Positions 46,406-55,707 of a stretch of DNA of 64,000 nt are shown piece by piece; the stretch's first letter is position 1, and each line of letters starts with the position of its first letter. Made by a program: the position numbers and the translations under genes. The stretch spans positions 82,787 through 146,786 of the forward strand of contig NZ_BJZP01000011.1 of NCBI RefSeq assembly GCF_007992095.1, given 5' to 3'. Under the pieces are notes generated by a model, which ran no database searches, was not told the DNA's origin, and saw nothing but the letters and a program-made list of their open reading frames with translations. The stretch comes from Paenirhizobium naphthalenivorans. Its GTDB lineage: Bacteria; Pseudomonadota; Alphaproteobacteria; Rhizobiales; Rhizobiaceae.

Positions 46406-47386
46406 TCAAGGTGCGATGATCGGTTGCGCCTTGAGGATAGGCTCATTGACCGGAGTGCCGCCGAAGGTGCTTCCGTGCTCGAACCAGGAGCGCGGCGCTG
46501 GCGCCCCCCACAGCGTTTGGCGCTGCGGGTCCTTGAGATCCCACTTGATCGGCTCGAGGTCCGGATCGACCGTCTGGTAGTCGGAGCAATAGATCTCGAT
46601 GCGGTGACCATCCGGATCGAGAATGTAGAGGAAGAAGGCGTTGGAAATGCCGTGGCGGCCGGGGCCGCGCTCGATATTGGCGAGATAGCCGGTGGTCGAC
46701 ATCAGGTCGAGCAGGTCGATAATGTTGAGCGGCGTCGGCACCCAGAAGGCGGTATGATGCAGGCGCGGCCCGAGACCGTTGGTGAACGCCATATCGTGTA
46801 CGCCGCCCTTGCGGTGCATCCAGGCCGCCCAGAGCCGCTTCGACTCGTCGTCCTCAGTGTATTCGGTGACGCGAAAGCCCATCTCGTTGTAGAAGGCGAC
46901 CGAGGCGTCGACATCCGGCGTGAAGCAGTTGAAGTGGTCGATGCGTAGCGGCTTGACGCCGTGGTAGAGCTTGTACTGCTGGTGGATCGGCGCGAGACGA
47001 TCCATCTTGAAATAGAATTCGAGCGGTGTGCCGAAAACATCGACGGCGCGCAGCGTGCGGCCCTGATAGGGACGCTCCACCCAGCCATTCGGCAGGCCCT
47101 TGGCGTCGAAGAAGGCCTTGGCCTTGTCGAGATCCTCTTCCCCGTAGACCTTCAGCGAGAGAGCGGCGACTTCCGCCTTTTCGCCCTTGCGCAAAACCAC
47201 GCAGTGATGGCCACGCTCCTCGAGCGCACGCAGGTAGATGGTCGAGGCATCCTCATCGGTCACCTGCAGGCCAAGCAAGTCGACGTAGAAGGCGCGGCTG
47301 GCGGCCAGATCCTTGACGATGAACTCGACGTGGCTGAGGCGCACAACGTTGAAGGATGGATAAAGATTGGGCTGCGGTATCGGCAT
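46406..47386 (-). CDS. hpaD: 3,4-Dihydroxyphenylacetate 2,3-dioxygenase (type I extradiol)
   Basis: A 326-residue two-module vicinal-oxygen-chelate dioxygenase. Metal ligands are visible as His in RIDHFNCFTPDV, His in RLHHTAFWV and Glu in HRIEIYCSDY. The C-terminal tail QRQTLWGAPAPRSWFEHG is typical of Brevibacterium/Arthrobacter-type homoprotocatechuate dioxygenases, which are unrelated to the type II HpaD of E. coli. It opens the ring of homoprotocatechuate. GAGGAGG precedes the ATG. Confidence 0.94.
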   Translation of the reverse strand: MPIPQPNLYPSFNVVRLSHVEFIVKDLAASRAFYVDLLGLQVTDEDASTIYLRALEERGHHCVVLRKGEKAEVAALSLKVYGEEDLDKAKAFFDAKGLPNGWVERPYQGRTLRAVDVFGTPLEFYFKMDRLAPIHQQYKLYHGVKPLRIDHFNCFTPDVDASVAFYNEMGFRVTEYTEDDESKRLWAAWMHRKGGVHDMAFTNGLGPRLHHTAFWVPTPLNIIDLLDLMSTTGYLANIERGPGRHGISNAFFLYILDPDGHRIEIYCSDYQTVDPDLEPIKWDLKDPQRQTLWGAPAPRSWFEHGSTFGGTPVNEPILKAQPIIAP

Positions 47387-47491
47387 GGTTTTCCTCCTCT
47401 CCGTCTGAGCGGCCGTGCCGGTGACGGATCATCTCCAAAAGAATTCAGGACGCGGACGGCAAGTGGCCACCGCCCGCGCAGTGTAATCGGT

Positions 47492-49009
47492 TCAGCCGCC
47501 GAGCTTCGGGATCGCGTGGTTCCCGGTGGCGAAGGCGACATTCTTGGTTTCCATGTAGAAATCGAAGGACCAGTCTCCTCCGTCGCGGCCGACGCCGGAA
47601 CTCTTGACCCCGCCGAACGGCGTCGGCAAATGGCGAACGTTCTCCGAATTCACCCAGATCATCCCGGCCTCCAACCGGTCAGAAAAACGGAAGGCGCGTG
47701 TCACATCCGATGTCCAGACATATCCGGTGAGCCCGTATTGAACATCATTGGCGAGCGAAAGCGCCTCCGCCTCGTCCTTGAACGGAATGGCCGTCAGCAC
47801 CGGACCAAAGATCTCTTCCTGGGCGATACGCATCTTGTTGTTGGCGCCGGTGAACAGGGTTGGCGAGACATAGCAGCCGCCGCCCGGACCGTCGAACTTC
47901 GCGCCGCCGGCCGCAACCGTCGCCCCCTCATCCCGACCGATGTCGATATATTCCAGCACCTTCTTCTCGTGCACCGGATGGATCAGCGGACCAACGACCG
48001 TTTCCGGATCGAGCGGATGGCCGACCTTGATGCGCTTGGCCTTTTCCGCGACCTTGGCGGTAAACGCGTCGTAGACGCTTTCCTCGACCAGCAGGCGCGA
48101 GGACGAGGTGCAGCGCTCGCCGTTCAACGAATAAATCATGAAGACGGCAGCATCCGCCGCCCGCTCGAGATCGGCATCGGCAAAGACAACGACAGGGTTC
48201 TTCCCACCGAGTTCAAAATGCACCCGCTTCAGCGTGTCTGCGCCCTGTCTCATGATCATCGAGCCGGTGCGGCTTTCGCCGACGAAACCGATCGCCTTGA
48301 TGGCGGGATGCTCGGTCAGCGCCTTGCCGGCCTCCTCACCGAGACCATTGACGAGGTTCCACACGCCCTTCGGCAGGCCCGCCTCCTCGGCGATCTCGAT
48401 CAGAAGCCGCGCGGTCAGCGGCGAAAATTCGGCCGGCTTGTGGACGACCGTGCAGCCTGCGGCGAGCGCCGGCGCGATCTTCCAGGTGGACAGCATGAAC
48501 GGCGTGTTCCATGGCGTGATAACACCGACAGGGCCGATCGGCGTGCGCGTCGTCATATTGGCCTGATCGCTGGTACGCAGCACCTTGCCATCCCGCGCCT
48601 CCGGCGCCTTGTCGGCAAAGAAGCGGAAATTCTCAGCACCGCGCAGGGCCGCCTTGGCCATGAACTTCAACGACTGCCCGGTATCCATGCACTCGACGAA
48701 GGCGATTTCCTCGGCGCGCGCGACGATGGCGTCGGCAATCTTGTGCAACAACTTCTTGCGAGCGTCACCTGGCATGGCGGCCCAATCGGCAAAGGCGGCC
48801 TTGGCCGCCATGGCGGCGCGATCGACATCCTCGGCCTTGCCGCGCGCCACTTTGGCAAGCGGCTTGAGATCGACCGGCGAGATGATCTCGAATGTCGAGT
48901 CGTCGGCGGCCGCAACGCTTTCGCCGCCAATGTGGTTCAGCACCCCGTCGGCCTTGAAGCGGGCGAGATAGCCCTCGGCCTTTGCGATATTTTCGTCGAG
49001 CTTCGACAT
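47492..49009 (-). CDS. hpaE: 5-Carboxymethyl-2-hydroxymuconate semialdehyde dehydrogenase
   Basis: A 505-residue aldehyde dehydrogenase. The catalytic Glu is in FELGGKNPVV and the nucleophile Cys in NGERCTSSSRLLVEE, a signature of HpaE. NAD binding is shown by GFVGESRTGS. It oxidises the ring-cleavage semialdehyde to the tricarboxylic form. The ATG at 49009 has AAGG eight bases upstream; a GTG two codons earlier is less likely. Confidence 0.95.
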   Translation of the reverse strand: MSKLDENIAKAEGYLARFKADGVLNHIGGESVAAADDSTFEIISPVDLKPLAKVARGKAEDVDRAAMAAKAAFADWAAMPGDARKKLLHKIADAIVARAEEIAFVECMDTGQSLKFMAKAALRGAENFRFFADKAPEARDGKVLRTSDQANMTTRTPIGPVGVITPWNTPFMLSTWKIAPALAAGCTVVHKPAEFSPLTARLLIEIAEEAGLPKGVWNLVNGLGEEAGKALTEHPAIKAIGFVGESRTGSMIMRQGADTLKRVHFELGGKNPVVVFADADLERAADAAVFMIYSLNGERCTSSSRLLVEESVYDAFTAKVAEKAKRIKVGHPLDPETVVGPLIHPVHEKKVLEYIDIGRDEGATVAAGGAKFDGPGGGCYVSPTLFTGANNKMRIAQEEIFGPVLTAIPFKDEAEALSLANDVQYGLTGYVWTSDVTRAFRFSDRLEAGMIWVNSENVRHLPTPFGGVKSSGVGRDGGDWSFDFYMETKNVAFATGNHAIPKLGG

Positions 49010-49042
49010 GATCACATCCTTTATCTACCCCCGCGTGCGGGC

Positions 49043-49429
49043 TTATTTGCCCCGCAGACGGGCGTGCATACTGTTCTTCTTCCAGCTGAGGTCGGGATCG
49101 ATCTCCACGACCTCCAGCGAAAGGGCGAAATGCGGCGCAGCAAGAAGCGGCGCGAGTTCGGCAGCGACCGCCGCCATGATGGCATCCCCTACGCGCTTCT
49201 TATCATCAGCGCCGCGACCGGCACCCAGACGGAAGACCATATCGAGAAAGGCGTTATCGGGATGGCGGTCGGCGATCGCGTAATGCGGCGCGGGATAGGC
49301 CCGCACGCGCGGCGCGCCGATCTCGAAGATGCCGCTCGCCATGATGGCGCCATACGCGACCGCACAGATCGCGGCCATATCGGCTTTTTCTTCAAGATTA
49401 GCGGAATACTCCAGGCGCAGATGCGGCAT
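49043..49429 (-). CDS. hpaF: 5-Carboxymethyl-2-hydroxymuconate delta-isomerase
   Basis: A 128-residue tautomerase-superfamily protein. The N-terminal Pro (MPHLRLEYSANL) is the catalytic base after Met removal. The central APHYAIADRHPDNAFLDMV and C-terminal LSLEVVEIDPDLSWKKNSMH are typical of HpaF/CHMI. It shifts the double bond of carboxymethylhydroxymuconate. It is the first gene of the operon; GGGAGGAG precedes the ATG. Confidence 0.93.
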   Translation of the reverse strand: MPHLRLEYSANLEEKADMAAICAVAYGAIMASGIFEIGAPRVRAYPAPHYAIADRHPDNAFLDMVFRLGAGRGADDKKRVGDAIMAAVAAELAPLLAAPHFALSLEVVEIDPDLSWKKNSMHARLRGK

Positions 49430-49456
49430 GGCTCCCTCCTCCCATTGGTTTATTGC

Positions 49457-49468
49457 TTAACGTGTTAA
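49457..49468. promoter_or_regulatory. TTAAC-GT-GTTAA operator over the hpa operon -10 region
   Basis: A 12-bp dyad TTAAC-NN-GTTAA overlaps the predicted -10 of the hpaF promoter, a position suited to repression. An identical half-site pair occurs 73 bases away. The operon encodes a MarR-family repressor, the most likely ligand. Confidence 0.6.
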
Positions 49469-49490
49469 TTAGAATGGTTGAGTGTGTCAA
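49462..49490 (-). promoter_or_regulatory. Putative promoter of the hpaF-E-D-G-H-I-R operon
   Basis: On the minus strand TTGACA (49490-49485), 17 bases, then TAACAC (49467-49462). The -35 is a perfect consensus; the -10 is weak, as expected of a regulated promoter. The proposed operator covers the -10. Confidence 0.5.
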
Positions 49491-49529
49491 GCACGCTTCC
49501 GTTCACCTCATTACGGCGCCACAATCAAT

Positions 49530-49541
49530 TTAACGCGTTAA
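49530..49541. promoter_or_regulatory. Second operator, perfect palindrome TTAACGCGTTAA
   Basis: A perfect 12-bp palindrome of the same TTAAC-NN-GTTAA form, centred 73 bases (about seven helical turns) from the first. The spacing on the same face of the helix would allow cooperative binding or a loop by the HpaR dimer. Confidence 0.6.
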
Positions 49542-49586
49542 TGATGCACATGCCAACCGGACCGCAAGCGTCCGATCCGTCATCGC

Positions 49587-50474
49587 TTAGGGTCGAGAAC
49601 CGAACTCCGGGAACGCCCCCTCCGGATGGCTGTCGCGCCACACACCTGGCGGCACGCCCGTGCGCTGCCGGAAAAAACGTGAGAAATAGGCGGGATCCTT
49701 AAATCCCAATTCGTAAGCCACGTCCTCGACCGTTCGCACCGTGAAGAGCAGCAGGCGCTTGGCCTCGAGCAGGCGACGGTCGCTGATCAGTTCTTTGACA
49801 CCCTTGCCATGCACCGCAGTCGTCGCCTTGGCGAGCAAATGCGGCGTCGTCCTGAGCAAGTCGACATAATCGCCGACGCCTTTGTCTTCACGAAAGTATA
49901 GGTCGATCAGCCGCTTCAGCTCGACCGCCAATGCCACCTGCGACGAGGATCGCATGATCGCCGCCTGAGAGGAGAGCCGCGCCATGAACGACAGCACCGC
50001 CGACACAAGCGGCAACACGATCTTCTCCATGCCTGGCTGACCCGTCGCATATTCCTCATGAGCCATCAGCAGCAGCGCCCGCATCCGGTCCCAGGTCGCC
50101 GCCGCCCCTTCCGCACGCAGCATCACCGGTCTGTCGAGCGCCAGAAGACTATGCGCCGCGACCAGCGGCAGCACGCCATCGGCGATCGACACCACCACGG
50201 CATCGGAATTCAGTCCCACATCGAACCCATGCACAACATTGCTCGGCACGAAACTGATGGCAGGCGCCGAAAACTCCAACGTCTTGTCTTCTATCAGATA
50301 AGTGCCGGCGCCTTTCGTCCAGAAAGTCACTTGTGCCATCTGCTCATGCTTGTGTGGATCGGCACGGCCATGATGGATGTCCTGCCGCTGGGAGATCAGT
50401 TCCACATGCAGGAAACCGACGTCCAGCGGTCGCGGGGTCTCGCCGTAGATGAAATAGTTCGGAATCTCATTCAC
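49587..50474 (-). CDS. hpaA: AraC-family activator HpaA
   Basis: A 295-residue regulator with a cupin-like N-terminal sensing domain (about 30-160, including QVTFWTKGAGTYLIEDKTLEFSAP) and a double helix-turn-helix at the C-terminus (DYVDLLRTTPHLLAKATTAVHGKG, YELGFKDPAYFSRFFRQRTG). In the enteric pathway HpaA activates hpaBC in response to 4-hydroxyphenylacetate. It is divergent from hpaB here. The start is GTG without a clear ribosome binding site. Confidence 0.9.
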   Translation of the reverse strand: MNEIPNYFIYGETPRPLDVGFLHVELISQRQDIHHGRADPHKHEQMAQVTFWTKGAGTYLIEDKTLEFSAPAISFVPSNVVHGFDVGLNSDAVVVSIADGVLPLVAAHSLLALDRPVMLRAEGAAATWDRMRALLLMAHEEYATGQPGMEKIVLPLVSAVLSFMARLSSQAAIMRSSSQVALAVELKRLIDLYFREDKGVGDYVDLLRTTPHLLAKATTAVHGKGVKELISDRRLLEAKRLLLFTVRTVEDVAYELGFKDPAYFSRFFRQRTGVPPGVWRDSHPEGAFPEFGSRP

Positions 50475-50574
50475 AAGTTAAATACCGAAAAAAGTACAAG
50501 CGATTTCTCCATTCTGTGCATGGGAGCCCCGTTCGGCAAGGCCTAATTTCGAGACAGAGGAATAGGAGGATCAC

Positions 50575-52137
50575 ATGAAAGCTGAAGATCACCGCGCCGA
50601 CACCAAGCGTCCATTCACTGGCGCCGAATATCTCGCCTCGTTGCGCGACGGCCGCGAAGTCTACATCAACGGCGAACGGATTGCCGACGTCACCACCCAT
50701 CCGTCGATGCGCAACTCCGCACGCTCGCTGGCCCGTCTGTATGACGCCCTGCACGATCCGGCGAAAAAGGACATTCTGACCACGCCGACCGACACCGGCA
50801 ATGGCGGCTACACCCACAAGTTCTTCAAGATCGCCCGCTCCGTCGACGATCTCGTCGGCCAGCAGGCGGCGATGACCGAATGGGCGCGCATGACCTATGG
50901 CTGGATGGGCCGCACGGCCGACTACAAGGCGGCGCTGATGAATACGCTGTCGGCCAATGCCGACTGGTACGGCGACTACAAGGACAATGCGATTGCCTGG
51001 CACAAGCGCGCCCAGGAGTCAGCGCTCTTTCTCAACCATGCGATCGTCAATCCGCCGATCGACCGTCACAAGCCGGCCGAACACGTCAAGGACGTCTTCG
51101 TGCACGTGACAAAGGAGACGGATGCCGGCATCTACGTCTCGGGCGCCAAGGTCGTCGCGACCTCGTCGGCACTAACTCACTATAACCTGCTCGCCCAGGC
51201 CTCAGCGACCGTCACAGAAGACCCGTCGCTCTCGCTCACCTTCTTCGCGCCGATGAATGCCCCTGGCATCAAGATGTTCTGCCGCACGTCTTACGAGGAG
51301 ACGGCAAACCGCTGCGGCGCGCCCTTCGACTACCCGCTCTCGTCGCGGTTCGACGAAAACGACGCCATCCTGGTGCTGGACAATGTCTTCGTGCCCTGGG
51401 AGGACGTGTTGATTTACAAGGACGCAAGGCGCATCCTGTCCTTCACGGTCATGTCCGGCTTCATGCACGGCTACTGCTTCCAGGGCTGCAACCGCTTCGT
51501 CGTCAAGCTCGAGTTCCTCGCCGGCCTGCTCGCCAAGGCGCTGCGCGCCACCGGTGGCGACGCATTCCGTGGCAACCAGGCCATGCTCGGCGAGGTGATC
51601 GCTCTGCGCCACAAGTTCAAGGCCTTCGCCGACACCATGGCGCGTAACCCGATCGAATGGGTGGGCGGCACCAAGCTGCCCAACCTTGAGGCAGCGCTTT
51701 GCTACCGTGCCTTCATGTCGGATGCCTACCCACGCATCATCGACCTGATCCGCCGCTCGATCGCCTCTGGCCTGATCTATCTGCCGTCCTCGGCCAAGGA
51801 TTTCGCCAATCCGGAGATCGATCGCTATCTGGCGCAATATGTCCGCGGCTCAAACGACATGGGCCATATCGAGCGCATCAAGATCATGAAGCTCCTTTGG
51901 GATGCCACCGGCACAGAATTCGGCGGGCGCCATGCGCTCTACGAGTTGAACTATGCCGGCACGCCCGAAGACGTCCGCCTGCAGGTGCTCAAAGGCGCCG
52001 AGAAAGGCACGATCCTGCGCGACATGGAAGCGCTCGTCGATACCTGCATGAGCGACTACGACGAGAAGGGCTGGACCGGCAACACCTGGCTGCCGCCGCT
52101 CGGCTCGGCCTCCGCACTGGCCGACGCTGCGGAGTGA
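50575..52137 (+). CDS. hpaB: 4-Hydroxyphenylacetate 3-monooxygenase, oxygenase component
   Basis: A 520-residue group D flavin monooxygenase of the acyl-CoA-dehydrogenase fold. Motifs include [24 protein letters not shown] at the N-terminus, [12 protein letters not shown], and [19 protein letters not shown]. It hydroxylates 4-hydroxyphenylacetate to homoprotocatechuate with reduced FAD from HpaC. A strong AGGAGG site precedes the ATG. Confidence 0.96.
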   Translation: MKAEDHRADTKRPFTGAEYLASLRDGREVYINGERIADVTTHPSMRNSARSLARLYDALHDPAKKDILTTPTDTGNGGYTHKFFKIARSVDDLVGQQAAMTEWARMTYGWMGRTADYKAALMNTLSANADWYGDYKDNAIAWHKRAQESALFLNHAIVNPPIDRHKPAEHVKDVFVHVTKETDAGIYVSGAKVVATSSALTHYNLLAQASATVTEDPSLSLTFFAPMNAPGIKMFCRTSYEETANRCGAPFDYPLSSRFDENDAILVLDNVFVPWEDVLIYKDARRILSFTVMSGFMHGYCFQGCNRFVVKLEFLAGLLAKALRATGGDAFRGNQAMLGEVIALRHKFKAFADTMARNPIEWVGGTKLPNLEAALCYRAFMSDAYPRIIDLIRRSIASGLIYLPSSAKDFANPEIDRYLAQYVRGSNDMGHIERIKIMKLLWDATGTEFGGRHALYELNYAGTPEDVRLQVLKGAEKGTILRDMEALVDTCMSDYDEKGWTGNTWLPPLGSASALADAAE

Positions 52138-52147
52138 GGAGCGAACG

Positions 52148-52651
52148 ATGATTGAAGGCGTGTCGAAGACCGAATTCCGCAATGCCATGGCGCGGGTCTG
52201 CGCGCCAGTCAACATCATCACCACCAACGGACCCGCCGGCCGCGGCGGGTTCACCGCCACTGCCATGTGCTCGGTCACAGACGAGCCGCCGACGCTGCTC
52301 GTCTGCATGAACAGCCGCTCGGCTCAGACGTCGATGTTCCTTGAAAACAAGCGCTTCTGCGTCAACGTGCTGACCCCCGAGCATCGGGATCTGGCAAACC
52401 TCTTCGCCGGCGGCAGCGCCGACATGGAGGCGCGCTATGCGGCCGCCCATTGGATCGAAATGGTCGGCGGCACCCAGGCGCTTGCCGACGCCATCGTCTC
52501 TTTCGATTGCGAGCTGGAAGACCTGCACAAGGTCGGCACCCATCATGTCTTGATCGGCCGGGTCGAAAGCCTTCGCTCCCGCGTGGATGGCGCGGCACTG
52601 GCCTATTTCGACCGCAACTACGTCCACGTCGACGGCGCGCGCGCCAGCTGA
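52148..52651 (+). CDS. hpaC: Flavin reductase HpaC
   Basis: A 167-residue flavin reductase-like domain protein. [41 protein letters not shown] and [20 protein letters not shown] are the family motifs. It supplies reduced flavin to HpaB from NADH. It lies 10 bases after hpaB and ends at a terminator. Confidence 0.95.
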   Translation: MIEGVSKTEFRNAMARVCAPVNIITTNGPAGRGGFTATAMCSVTDEPPTLLVCMNSRSAQTSMFLENKRFCVNVLTPEHRDLANLFAGGSADMEARYAAAHWIEMVGGTQALADAIVSFDCELEDLHKVGTHHVLIGRVESLRSRVDGAALAYFDRNYVHVDGARAS

Positions 52652-52691
52652 CGCGATCGTGGCCCAGCCGGTCGCGAACGAACGAATAAAG

Positions 52692-52726
52692 AAAAAGCCG
52701 CAGCGAGAATTTCGCCGCGGCTTTTG
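52692..52726. terminator. Bidirectional terminator between hpaC and the TRAP operon
   Basis: AAAAGCCGC (52693-52701) pairs with GCGGCTTTT (52717-52725), with A and T runs on either side, between convergent transcription units. Confidence 0.88.
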
Positions 52727-52749
52727 TTTATGGGATTATGCGGTCCCGA

Positions 52750-54075
52750 TCAGCCGGAAACCAGGTGCGGCAGCCAGAGCGACAGCGCCGGGAAAGCGAT
52801 CAGCAATGCCAGGCGCACGATTTCCACGCCGAAGAATGGGAAAACGCCCTTGAATGTCTCGCGCATCGGCACGTCCTTGGCGAGCGCGCTGATGACGAAA
52901 ACGTTCATCCCCACGGGCGGCGTGATCAACCCCAGCTCGACCACGATCAGCGACAGAACGCCGAACCAGATCTTCACGTCACCAGGATCCATGCCGAAAT
53001 CCAGTTCGGCGACGACCGGCCAGAAGAACGGCATGACCAGAAGGATCATCGACATCGAGTCCATCAGGCAGCCGAGGACGATCAGCGCCAGAAGCAGGAT
53101 CACCAGGATGGCCATCGCCGGCAGTCCGGAATTGACCATCATCTCGGCCGCCGCCTGCGGCACGCCGCCACGCGACATGAAGATCTTCAGCAGTTCGGCG
53201 CCAAGCAGGATCAGGTAGATCATGCCCGAGGTCTTGGCCGTTTCCAGGATCGCCCAGCGGTAGTCGGCCAGACGAACGCCACGGCGCAGCGAGCCGTAGA
53301 CGGCGACCAGCGCGACGCCGACAGCAGCAGCCGGGGTTGGATTGTAGAAGCCGGCATAAATGCCGCCAATCACGATGACGAAAATGCCGAGCACCGGCAG
53401 AACCCCAAGCGTCGCGGCCATCCATTCTCCCGGCGCCAACTTGGCGGCAGCCGGCCCGGCATCGGGATAGATGCGCACGAAGATGGCGATCGTGATGATG
53501 AAGAGAACGACGGCGATCAGACCGGGGATCAGCGCTGCGGCAAACATCGAGACGATATTGGCCTCGACGATGATGGCATAGATCACCAGCACGACGGAAG
53601 GCGGGATCAGGATGCCGAGCAGGCCGCCGGCCGCAAGTGAGCCGGTCGCGAGCGCGCCGGAATATTTGTAGCGCTTGAGCTCCGGCAGCGCGACCTGCCC
53701 CATGGTGGTGGCGGTTGCCAGCGACGAGCCGCACACCGCGCCAAAGCCCGCACAGGCGGCGATCGCCGACATGGCGACCCCGCCGCGCATCCGTCCGAAC
53801 CACGCGTTCGCCGCTCGGAACAGGTCTTGGGAAAGACCCGCGCGCGTGGCGATATACCCCATCAACACGAACATCGGAATGACGGAGAGATCGTACTTGG
53901 AAAACTGGCTGAAACCGATGGTTTTCAGCTGGTTCAAGAAAACGTTCGGACCGTTGAGAGCAACCGTGCCGACGGCACCCACGAGTATCATCGCATAGGC
54001 GATCGGCACGCGAATGCCGATGAGAACCACCAGCGCGACCAGGCCGATAAGGCCGAGATAAAGGCTATGTTCCAT
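52750..54075 (-). CDS. TRAP transporter large permease (DctM type)
   Basis: A 441-residue protein with about twelve membrane segments. The family blocks IRVPIAYAMILVGAVG, GGLLGILIPPSVVLVIYAII and PFFWPVVAELDFGMDPGDVKIWFGV are present. It is the transport subunit of a Na+-driven TRAP system. It overlaps the small permease gene by one base. It is probably used for an organic or aromatic acid. Confidence 0.93.
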   Translation of the reverse strand: MEHSLYLGLIGLVALVVLIGIRVPIAYAMILVGAVGTVALNGPNVFLNQLKTIGFSQFSKYDLSVIPMFVLMGYIATRAGLSQDLFRAANAWFGRMRGGVAMSAIAACAGFGAVCGSSLATATTMGQVALPELKRYKYSGALATGSLAAGGLLGILIPPSVVLVIYAIIVEANIVSMFAAALIPGLIAVVLFIITIAIFVRIYPDAGPAAAKLAPGEWMAATLGVLPVLGIFVIVIGGIYAGFYNPTPAAAVGVALVAVYGSLRRGVRLADYRWAILETAKTSGMIYLILLGAELLKIFMSRGGVPQAAAEMMVNSGLPAMAILVILLLALIVLGCLMDSMSMILLVMPFFWPVVAELDFGMDPGDVKIWFGVLSLIVVELGLITPPVGMNVFVISALAKDVPMRETFKGVFPFFGVEIVRLALLIAFPALSLWLPHLVSG

Positions 54076-54605
54076 TAGCTATACACTTTTCCGGAAGGTT
54101 GCACGGTCTGCCGGAAGCTTTCGATAAGCGTCATGATCGAGGCAAGCGCGAGCAGGATCAATGAAACGATAATGGGCAGGAAGGCATAGCCGATCGAAAG
54201 GCCGAGAATGGCCGTCTGGTAGCCGTAGTCGAACTGGTTCTCCATACCGGCCCAGGTACGCCAGACCATGATCACCGAGAATGCCAGTGCGATGACGGAT
54301 GCAAGCACTCCGAGGACGCCGAGCACGCGCCGGCTGGCGCCGCTGGTGAAGATGTCGGCGGTAACGTTGGCGTCGGTCATCTGGCAATAGGGCAGAAAGG
54401 CGAACATGGCGACCGCGATGCCCAGTTCAGTCAATTCGAAATCACCGGGCAGCGGATGCCCGAAGGCGCCGGTCACGACACTAATGCTCTGCATGATAAC
54501 GACGGCGATCAGAACGACGCCGCCGAGAATGGCCCAGCCCGTAACGAGCTTGCGGGCGAGGCCGTTAAGCCCCGCCCCTTTCCTGTTGGTGTCTTCTGTC
54601 GACAT
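54075..54605 (-). CDS. TRAP transporter small permease (DctQ type)
   Basis: A 176-residue protein with four membrane segments. The typical PLPGDFELTELGIAVAMFAFLPYCQ segment and NVTADIF identify a DctQ subunit. It stabilises the large permease. It lies eight bases after the binding-protein gene. Confidence 0.92.
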   Translation of the reverse strand: MSTEDTNRKGAGLNGLARKLVTGWAILGGVVLIAVVIMQSISVVTGAFGHPLPGDFELTELGIAVAMFAFLPYCQMTDANVTADIFTSGASRRVLGVLGVLASVIALAFSVIMVWRTWAGMENQFDYGYQTAILGLSIGYAFLPIIVSLILLALASIMTLIESFRQTVQPSGKVYS

Positions 54606-54613
54606 CGTTCTCT

Positions 54614-55648
54614 TTACTTCGCGGTGTAGGCGGCGACCAGTTCGCGCGCCTTGGCGACGAGAGCGGCACCATCGATGCCCTTCGCCGAGACTTCCTTGAC
54701 CCAGCGATCGACCACCGGCTCAAGCTGTACCTTGAAGGCGTCGGTCTCTTCCTGGGTCAGCTCGATATGCTTGTTACCGGCGTCAACGGCCTTCTTGATA
54801 CCGTTTTCGTCCGACTGACGCCAAACGTCGGCAACATGCTTGATCCACTCATCGCCCGACTTTTCCTCGAAAATCTTCTGGATGTCTTCCGGCAACGAGT
54901 TCCACTTATCGAGGTTCATCGAAACTTGGAATGTTGTGTTGCCGAGACGGGTCTTGTTGATGCCTTCGATGTCATATTCTGTCTGTTCCTGCAGGTTCAG
55001 AGCCGGGATGATTTCCCACGGAATGAGCGCGCCATCGACAACGCCCTTGGAAAGCGCCTGCGGGATATCCGGAACCGGCATGGCCGCTGGTGCAGCGCCA
55101 AGCGCCTCGATTACCCATGCACCGGTACGGGTCGGAATGCGCATCTTCTTGCCGGCGAGATCGGAAGGCTTGCGCACTTCGTCCTTGGCCATCTGGATCG
55201 CCTGACCGGCGTGAACGTGCAGGAACAGGACCTTCAGGCCCTTGTATTCATCGGCCAGGTAGTCCTTGAACATGTCACGCATGGCAAGGTCGGTTGCCAG
55301 GATGTCGTTGGTGTGAATGAACGGCAGTTCAAACACTTCCGTGCGCGGGAAAAGGCCCGGCGTATAGCCATTCACGGTCCAGACTAGGTCGACAACGCCA
55401 TCACGGACCTGGCTGATGAGTTCCGGCGGAGCGCCGCCGAGCGACATCGACGGATAGATCTCGATCTTGACGCGACCACCGGAGGCATCCTCGATGCTCT
55501 TCGCCCAAGGCTCGAGCATCTGCGTCTGCGCCGGCGACTTGGGGCCGAGGAAGTGGTGCAGTTTCAGCGTGAATTCCTGAGCAAGCGCCGAGGCGCTGAG
55601 CACCGTCGTCGCCAAACCGGCAAGCAAGAGTGTCTTAAGAGATTTCAT
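54614..55648 (-). CDS. TRAP transporter substrate-binding protein (DctP type)
   Basis: A 344-residue periplasmic protein. A signal peptide ends at LSASALAQ; the start at 55648 is preceded by GGGAGGG at proper spacing, while the ATG two codons earlier is too close. TLKLHHFLGPKSPAQTQMLEPW begins the mature part, and the ligand-binding Arg is likely in GKKMRIPTRTGAW. The family binds carboxylates; the ligand here is unknown. Confidence 0.92.
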   Translation of the reverse strand: MKSLKTLLLAGLATTVLSASALAQEFTLKLHHFLGPKSPAQTQMLEPWAKSIEDASGGRVKIEIYPSMSLGGAPPELISQVRDGVVDLVWTVNGYTPGLFPRTEVFELPFIHTNDILATDLAMRDMFKDYLADEYKGLKVLFLHVHAGQAIQMAKDEVRKPSDLAGKKMRIPTRTGAWVIEALGAAPAAMPVPDIPQALSKGVVDGALIPWEIIPALNLQEQTEYDIEGINKTRLGNTTFQVSMNLDKWNSLPEDIQKIFEEKSGDEWIKHVADVWRQSDENGIKKAVDAGNKHIELTQEETDAFKVQLEPVVDRWVKEVSAKGIDGAALVAKARELVAAYTAK

Positions 55649-55707
55649 TGGCATTTCCCTCCCTGTTAAAACCGATAAAAATTCTCCGCCGTCGGGCGGA
55701 ATGCCTG

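Noticed and set aside
46961..49468. 835-codon open frame on the plus strand opposite hpaD, hpaE and hpaF
   Set aside because: It is fully antisense to three recognised genes in GC-rich DNA, is rich in Arg, His and Asp, has no ribosome binding site and no family resemblance.
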